From NCBI GenBank assembly GCA_958450365.1, contig CAUEEP010000742.1:2586501-2650500 (forward strand): a stretch of 64,000 nucleotides of DNA. The letters are read 5' to 3'. The DNA comes from Mesorhabditis belari. Its lineage: Eukaryota > Nematoda > Chromadorea > Rhabditida > Rhabditidae. The translations under genes were made by a program, and so were the position numbers. Positions 58,142 through 64,000 of the stretch are shown here, piece after piece. Under the pieces are notes generated by a model. That model was given only the letters and a program-made list of their open reading frames with translations, ran no database searches and had not been told where the DNA came from. Within the stretch, counting starts at the first letter, position 1. Each line of letters begins with the position of its first letter.

Positions 58142-59742
58142 GGGCATTTTGTAAATGTCATGCGTTCATGCGTTTCATGCATTTCATAGTTTTGAAAGTA
58201 CATGCGTTCATACGTTCTTTAGTAAAGTTCATATTTAGTAACATTTCACTTATTGTTAAATTATAGTAAGTGGTATGTTCAATTTTTTCAAGAAGTTTAG
58301 GTTGATCTCAATGAACTGGGAATCAATGTAATGAACGCACTTAATGTAAAGAAGATACGAGCATCTAAGCTTAGCTATCAATTTTGGAGTTTTAGGACTT
58401 GCTAGATTAAACATTCAGTGCACGGAATATCCGAACAGTTTGTATCGTACTCGATGAATTGGGAATCACTGTAGTGAACGCACTTAGCGTAAAGTAGATT
58501 TAAGCATTTTTGTTTATCCATGAAATTAGAAGTTTTAAGACTTGCTGGACTCAACATTCAGGGCAAGGAATATCCAAACAATTTGTGTTGATCTCAATGA
58601 ACTGGGAATCACTGGAGTGGACGCACTTAATGCAAAGAAGATACGAGCATCTAAGCTTGGCTAGCAATTTTGACTTGCTAGATTTAAGTTTTAGGACTTG
58701 CTAGATTTAACATTCAGGGCAGAGAATATCCAAAAAAGGGTGTGTTGATCCCAATAAATTGGGAATCACTGGAGTGAATACACATAAAGTGAAGAAGATT
58801 TTGAACATCTAAGCTTAGTGTGGTTTTTTTTGAGGTTCTAGGACTTGCTAGATTAAACATTCAGGGCATGGAATGTCCAAACAGTTTGTATGGTACTCGA
58901 TGAATTGGCAATCACTAGAGTGAATACACAAAATGTGAAGAATATTTAGGCAGCTTTTTCTAGCTATCAAATTTGAGCTTTAGGACTTGCTAGATTTAAC
59001 ACTCAGGGCAAGGAATATCCAAATGGTTTATGCCGCCCTCGGTGAATTGGGAATCACTGGAATGAATACATATAAAGTCAAGAAGATTTAGGCAACTTTT
59101 TTTAGCTATCAATTCTGAAGTTGTAGGACTTGCTAGATTAAACATTCAGGGCAGAGAATATCCAAACAGTTTGTGTTGATCCCAATAAATTGGGAATCAC
59201 CGGAGTGAATACACATAACGTGAAGAAGATTTGAGCATCTAAACTTAGCGTCAATCTTGTGGTTTTAGATTTTAGGTTTTAGGACTTGATAGTATTAACA
59301 TTCAGGGCAGAGAATATCCAAACAGTTTGTATCGTACACGATGATTTGGAAATCACTGGAATGGATGCATTAATGTAAAGAAGGTTTTGAGCCTCTAAGC
59401 CTAACGTCAATTTTAAAGTTTTAGGACTTGCTAGATTAAACATTCAGGGCAAGGGATATCCAAATAGTTTGTTTTGATCTCAATGAACTGGGAATCACTG
59501 GAGTGAACGCACTTAATGTAAAGAAGATCCGAGCATCTAAGCTTAGCGTCAATTTCGAAGTTTTAGGACTTGCTATATAAGTATAAGTTTCAGCCATTAA
59601 AACGATAAAGTTGGGAATAGCTTCTTGAAAAAATTGAACGTATCCAAAATCCCAAAATCACTTACTATAATTACTATTACTATAATTTAACAATAAGCGA
59701 AAAGTTACTAAACATGAACGCATGACATTTACAAAATGCCCA
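58142..59742. mobile_element. TIR element whose body is a satellite array
   Basis: The ends GGGCATTTTGTAAATGTCAT are inverted copies, and inverted homology continues for about 150 bp (TTAGTAACATTTCACTTATT, GTTCAATTTTTTCAAGAAG). Between them there is only the tandem array. It is inserted at the start of the open frame of the Tc1-type remnant. Confidence 0.85.
58300..59600 (+). repeat. Satellite, nine copies of an approximately 147-bp unit
   Basis: The anchor GGGAATCACTGGAGTGAA recurs at 58318, 58461, 58604, 58761, 58907, 59049, 59192, 59348 and 59490, steps of 142-157 bp. Each unit also has TTAGGACTTGCTAGATTAAA and CATTCAGGGCAAGGAATATC. Copies differ by several per cent, so the array is not freshly amplified. 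Confidence 0.92.
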
Positions 59743-60142
59743 AATGGAGGAATGCTGTCTCGCTGACGGTCAGATCGAAAATGCAGTTCTTTTTATCTAA
59801 TCGATTCTTAGGTTTGAGCTTAAGCCGAAAAAAAATTATTATTAAAGGACATGGATATTGTCTTCTAAAATGATTAAATGTCTTCTAAAATGATAAAAGC
59901 TTTTGTTTGTTAAAGTTTCTCTATAAAGGCTGAATTTAAATTGCATAAAAAAAGGAGGAAAACACAAATAAAGAAAAAAAGAAATACACAAATCAAAGCT
60001 TTAAAAAATTGAAGACAAAGATTTAAAGATTTCATTTTACTAAATTAAGTGTTTAGGAGTTCGAGGTCAGCTTCCCGCCTTTAATTTTTGAATAGACGGG
60101 GAAGAGGGTGTCTACCCACTTTTGAGTTGATGAGCAAGGGTT

Positions 60143-60205
60143 TCCAGAGTCTCAAGAATGGTTTCCAGAGTCTCAAGAATGGTTTCCAGAGTCTCAAGAA
60201 TGTAA
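60143..60205 (+). repeat. Three tandem copies of a 21-bp unit
   Basis: GGTTTCCAGAGTCTCAAGAA plus T repeated three times. Confidence 0.92.
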
Positions 60206-60356
60206 TGTGATGCGTAAAACTTTGTCTTTTTGCTTAAATGACTTTAAAATCATTGTTCTTTTTTTTGAATCACTTTTTGCCATTTTAAAATATATTTTTT
60301 TCCATTGAGAAATAAAGATTCAAAATTTATGGAGAAAGCAGAAATATTCTTAAAAT

Positions 60357-62310
60357 TTACTGTGCTTTATTTGGGAATGGCAGCAGTGGTGGTGGCATGT
60401 AATTGGCGATGATCCACTCGTGTTTCATCACGTCTTTCAACTCGGCTCTCCTCTCAGGCATCAATTCGATCAACTTCTTCAACAAGTCCTGCGCTCGGAC
60501 GTCCAAATCGGCCGGCAACTGAAACTGATTGTGCGTAAACACTTGCAATCGGATGAAATCTTGCAAACGCTAAATAAGCTTTCCTTTTCTTAGCTGGATA
60601 AGCTATCGTTTTCTTAGCTGGATAAGCTACCGTAATAGCTCCAGCTCTCAAAAATTGGAGTAGATTACTGTTATAAAAGCTGTCAGATTCGAGTAGCTAT
60701 AAAAGCTGTCAGATTTCGTCTTGAGATCTCTCTCTTGTTGGAGATCTCTCTTGTTTTGAGATCTCTCTTGTTTTGAGATCTCTCTCATCTCTCTTGACAC
60801 TAATCAACAGATCTAGCAAGTCTAAACTCACATGGAAATTGCATTTGCGTATCTTTTCAATGGTGTCCTTTTGGCCTTGTACCTCGAATGGTGGTTTCCC
60901 CATTAAACATTCATACATCAGAATCCCGACTGCCCAGTTGTCCACCTGAAAATTGCAGTAAAAAAGAAAAGAAAATATTTTTCGAATACATATCGAACGA
61001 TCAATTCAAAGAATAATAAACTGAGACTTGTAAAACTTTTTTTGTTTGCCTACAATACGTAGAGAGTACTATTTAACAATGCTTTCTTTTCGTCTACTAG
61101 TACTCACCTTGTACGTGTGTGGCTTATGAGCGATCATCTCAGGTGGCAAATAATCCAATGTGCCGCAAACTGTGCCTCGTTTCGATTGACCATCGTGTTG
61201 AACGGCCCATCTGAAAAAGCGATTATCGATGAAAATCTAGAACTGACCCAAAATCGGACAACTTCAGATTGCCCTTCTTGTCGATAAGAACATTCTCGGG
61301 CTTTACATCTCGATGAATGACGAGACGCTCGTGACAATGCTCGAGTGCGCTTGAGAGCTGATAAATGTATCTGCAAATGGGGGGGAAATCTTTGAATTTT
61401 TGAATTTGAGATTTACTTAGCCGTCTCCTCGTTTCGCAATTTCCCTTTCTCACGCAAAATTCGATACAATTCCCCTTGATGACAGTATTCTAACACAATG
61501 TAAACCTTGTCGATGTCATGGAAATATCCATACAAACGCAGAATGTTTGGGTGTCTGAAAATAGAAAATAGAAAATAGAAAATAGAAAACAAATGAAAGC
61601 AGAATATTGCATGTAAAGAGTAAGTAATAGATAGTGTTTGGTTAAATTGAAAAGTTTCGTTAAAATTGGCTTCAAAATTTGAACCAAATTAGCTACCAAA
61701 TTAGCTACCATATTAGCTACCATTTCTAGTAAATACAAATAAATATTGACCTCAAATGATACTGTATCTCGACCTCTCTCCTCAATTGATGTGCGACATT
61801 CAGTCGAATCAACTCCTTTTTAAAGAGAACCTTTAAAGCGACGATGAAATGCGACGCGTTCTCTCGACACAGATACACGTTGCCGAACTGGAAATTGAAA
61901 AGATCTATTGAAATCGAAAAGATCTATTCAAATTGAAAAGAAGATCAATAAGTCCTTGGAATTCTTTGAATCTTCTTTTAAATTTCAGCACAAGATCAAT
62001 GAAAACCGAACTGGAAATTGGAAAGATCTATTGAAATTAAAAAGATCTATTCAAATTTGAAAAAAGATCTATTGAAATTGAAAGAAAGCTCAATAAATCC
62101 TTGGAATTCTTTGAATTTTCTTCCTTAAATCTTTCTTTAAATTTGAGCACAAGATCAATGAAACCTTGGCTATTTTGAAAGAATTCTCTTGAAAAATCAA
62201 CAAACCCGTCCTTTCCCAAGCGGTCGCCCAATCCCAAAGTCATTCAAAACCCAGCTCGTTTTCTCTTCAGCTTTCATCTCTCCCAAATTCTCCTCGTTTT
62301 TCAGTGCCAT
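60357..62310 (-). CDS. Aurora-type Ser/Thr protein kinase
   Basis: Exons 62206-62310, 61751-61887, 61417-61554, 61248-61370, 61108-61210, 60832-60945 and 60357-60518 join to exactly 293 residues. Kinase landmarks: Gly loop [13 protein letters not shown], Lys in VALKVLFK, Glu in [18 protein letters not shown], catalytic loop [17 protein letters not shown], activation loop [17 protein letters not shown], and [25 protein letters not shown] and the RxTxCGTxDYLPPEM activation loop with its phospho-Thr mark the Aurora family, which drives spindle and chromosome segregation. The HQL-REIEIQYHLRHPNI segment resembles Aurora A (AIR-1), GKPPFE resembles Aurora B (AIR-2), so I leave the subtype open. The N-terminal extension is only about 25 residues, which is short. 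The last exon is chosen at 60518, not 60569, because it restores the kinase alignment without an insert. Confidence 0.9.
61883..62165 (-). repeat. Tandem duplication of intron including a splice acceptor
   Basis: A segment of about 125 bp, CCGAACTGGAAATTGAAAAG ... GCACAAGATCAATGAAAACC on the + strand, is present twice. The copy at 61883 holds the true acceptor of exon 2 of the kinase; the copy at about 62006 reproduces the acceptor plus six exon bases inside the intron. Confidence 0.85.
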
Positions 62311-62453
62311 TTTCTTAAAATATTATATAATATAAATTTATAAAGAATTAAAATTTAAAATAAAAATGCACAAAAAATTTCCTTACAAGGAAATTTGAAA
62401 TCATCTGCCACTCTTTTTTTTCAAAAATCCCGCAAATTCTTGATGTCGATAGT

Positions 62454-62725
62454 ACAATATTGTTATGAATAGGGTAAAGTAATCAATCGAATTCGAATTT
62501 CTATTGTAGATCGTATAATTGATGTAAATATTGTTATGAATGGGGTACAATAATCAATTGAATTCTAATTTCTATTGTAGATCGTATAATTGATGTAAAT
62601 ATTGTGATGAATAGGGTAAAGTAATCAATTGAATTCGAATTTATATTGTAGATCGTATCAATGATGTAAATATTGTTATGAATGGGGTACAATAATCAAT
62701 TGAATTCTAATTTCTATTAGTAGCT
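62454..62725 (+). repeat. Tandem repeat of about 72 bp, nearly four copies
   Basis: Units contain AATATTGTTATGAATRGGGT, AATCAATTGAATTC and TATTGTAGATCGTATAATTG. Located upstream of the kinase start. Confidence 0.9.
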
Positions 62726-62855
62726 CGTGTTTTCGTGTCATTTTATGTTTGTTAATCTTATTCTTGCATAATGTGAAAGAAAATCAAGTTAAAATCTTTA
62801 TTTCACTCTAGCAAACTAGGAGAAAATTAGTTTTTGGAGATTTTTTTGTTGCGAA

Positions 62856-63477
62856 TCAACGTCCCCACATCATACCCGGAAAGCCCATGCCAAAGCTGGA
62901 AAAAAAATGAGATGACGATTGAGTTTTGAAAACTCACCCTCTTCTCATTCCCCACATTCCACCGAACGGACGTCGCCACATACCCACTAAAAATGTTCAG
63001 TGTTACGATTAGAATTAGAATTAGAAAATTGATGATCATTACCGTTTCTTATTAGCTAAAAGTTAAACAATTTTCCTCTAGTTTCTTTAATTTTTCATCA
63101 TTTTTGACAAAAACTATAATAATTTAACAATAAAATATTCTACAATAATGTCAAGTAATCTCATCAAGTTGAAATGGTGAGATAACCTTAACAAATTCGT
63201 TGGATAACCTCAACAACTTGGTTGATCTCATCAACTTGGTTAGATAACCTTAACAACTTGGTTGGATAACCTCAACAACTTAGCTGGATAACCTCACCAA
63301 CTTGCTTAGATAACCTCACCAAGTTAACACCTTAGCTTTTAACAAAATTAGCATAAATCTAGCTACTTTTCAATGAAATTTCCATGAAATATCAAAGATC
63401 TCACTTCCATAGCCGAATTGAGCTTCAGTGACGCTAAGAATGGCCACCAAAAGCACCAAGAGTAATAAGAATTTCAT
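62856..63477 (-). CDS. Small secreted Gly/Met/Trp/Arg-rich peptide, antimicrobial-like
   Basis: Exons 63405-63477, 62938-62986 and 62856-62895 join in frame to 53 residues. A signal peptide (MKFLLLLVLLVAILSVTEA) is followed by QFGYGMGMWRRPFGGMWG and a similar second half ending GFPGMMWGR. Short secreted peptides starting Q-W/F-GYG with Gly and aromatic repeats and Arg are typical of nematode epidermal antimicrobial peptides (NLP-29/CNC type), so a defence role is plausible by analogy. A structural cuticle role is the alternative. Exon 2 is chosen without a 13-base upstream mini-exon because only this choice keeps frame. TATA-like TATAAAATAA lies about 55 bp upstream. Confidence 0.72.
63160..63330 (+). 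repeat. Minisatellite of about 28-bp units in an intron
   Basis: Six copies of variants of GGATAACCTCAACAACTTGG in the first intron of the small secreted peptide gene. Confidence 0.9.
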
Positions 63478-63523
63478 TCTTTTTTTTTGAAGACAATAAG
63501 ACTGCATATCTTTTAGGATTTTC

Positions 63524-63534
63524 AGTTATTTTAT
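63524..63534 (-). promoter_or_regulatory. TATA-like element
   Basis: GTATAAAATAAC on the minus strand, about 50 bp before the ATG of the small secreted peptide. Confidence 0.5.
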
Positions 63535-63891
63535 ACTTTTCTAGCATCTTTTAAACCGGTTTTACTCTTTAACCAAAAATCGACTGTACTTTGAATAAAA
63601 ACAAACGAACTGTTAAGAATAAAGTGCTTTTTAGGATAAACAAAAGTTTAGCCTAGATTCATTTAGCGGAATGATGTCATTTTTTTTTATAAATTATGTC
63701 TAGACACTCAAATTTACTCGTTTTTTTCTGTTGTGAAGATTAAACAACCAGTTTCAAAATGAAAGAAGAATATCATATATCATTTATCTTTCATTCATCT
63801 TCTTCCTCTATGATAAATGAAAGAAGAAATGTGATATTTACAATCATAAAGAAAAGAAAACTCATCTTTTCAAGTACATCAATGCAAAAGG

Positions 63892-64000
63892 GAAAGAAAG
63901 AAAGAAAGAAAAGAAGAAAGGAAGGAAGAAAGAGAGAAAGAAAGAGAGAAAGAGAGAAAGAAAGAGAGAAAGAGAGAAAGAAAGAGAGAAAGAGAGAAAG
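63892..64000 (+). repeat. Purine microsatellite (GAAA)n / (GAGA)n
   Basis: AAAGAAAGAAAG passing into AGAGAGAAAGAAAGAGAGAA repeats, continuing beyond the window. Confidence 0.95.

Larger units (their letters stand above)
56637..60356. other. Intergenic region dominated by transposon-related sequence
   Basis: No gene supported. It contains a short palindrome (57500-57522), one end of a Tc1-like element (57677-58141), a TIR element with internal satellite (58142-59742) and 20-bp tandem repeats (60143-60205). One instance of the TGNNNTCCAGGA motif occurs at 57533 on the minus strand. Confidence 0.6.

Noticed and set aside
60519..60569. Longer last exon of the kinase starting [11 protein letters not shown]
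   Set aside because: It would insert 17 residues between KCNFH and LPADLD where Aurora kinases have none; a good acceptor at 60519-60521 gives the normal alignment.
63040..63054. 13-base mini-exon in the small secreted peptide gene
   Set aside because: It has acceptor and donor but shifts the frame out of the Gly/Met/Trp-rich reading.

Overview
The window looks like nuclear DNA of a free-living rhabditid-type (clade V) nematode. The evidence is dense multi-exon genes with introns often 40-100 bp long and TTTCAG-type acceptors, acceptors placed directly before start codons (SL trans-splicing style), a nematode-only chemoreceptor family (Sre), and a probable operon order rpn-3 / mrpl-32 that I recall from Caenorhabditis elegans. 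No bacterial, viral or CRISPR features were seen. Species cannot be fixed from the sequence.

Layout. 1-5.2 kb: an Sre-type chemoreceptor gene (+) with a Tc1-family transposon in one intron. 5.3-6.6 kb: a secreted Gly/Tyr/Ser-rich protein (-). 6.6-23.8 kb: a transposon-rich block. It contains a large inverted duplication (9.33-10.43 kb and 12.42-13.57 kb), of which the right arm belongs to an unrecognised gene of at least 23 exons (12.3-21.6 kb, -) and the left arm is a decayed copy. Introns and flanks of that gene hold a mariner with nested repeats, a maT-like remnant, an integrase remnant, a LINE remnant and several fold-back elements. 23.8-29.8 kb: an unnamed protein with a dsRNA-binding-like segment and a CCHC zinc knuckle (-). 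30.0-32.6 kb: DDX47/Rrp3 DEAD-box helicase (-). 33.8-34.9 kb: SLIRP-like RRM protein (+). 36.6-39.1 kb: secreted PAN/apple-domain protein (+). 39.1-51.5 kb: 12 kb with no gene I can support. 51.5-56.6 kb: three genes on + in a row, exosome subunit Rrp46/CRN-5, proteasome lid subunit RPN-3 and mitochondrial ribosomal protein L32. 56.6-60.4 kb: transposon-related DNA including a satellite array enclosed by terminal inverted repeats. 60.4-62.3 kb: an Aurora-type kinase (-). 62.9-63.5 kb: a 53-residue secreted Gly/Met/Trp/Arg-rich peptide (-). The window ends in purine microsatellite.

Most striking observation: the gene-free block at 39.8-51.3 kb carries about 45 dispersed copies, in both orientations, of a short motif with consensus TGNNNTCCAGGAT. 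Their flanks share no homology, so this is not an ordinary transposon or satellite. It could be a binding-site array (for example of the meiotic pairing-centre type) or a set of promoters of very short transcripts (piRNA-like). Both ideas are inference. Other points of interest are a roughly 147-bp satellite inside a TIR element, three tandem duplications that copy a splice junction, and the inverted gene duplication.

The conserved genes serve core functions (rRNA processing, RNA decay, protein turnover, mitochondrial translation, mitosis). The accessory part is chemoreception, secreted/cuticle-type or defence-type proteins, and mobile DNA. Exon joins were checked by reading frame by eye; single-base errors in coordinates are possible.
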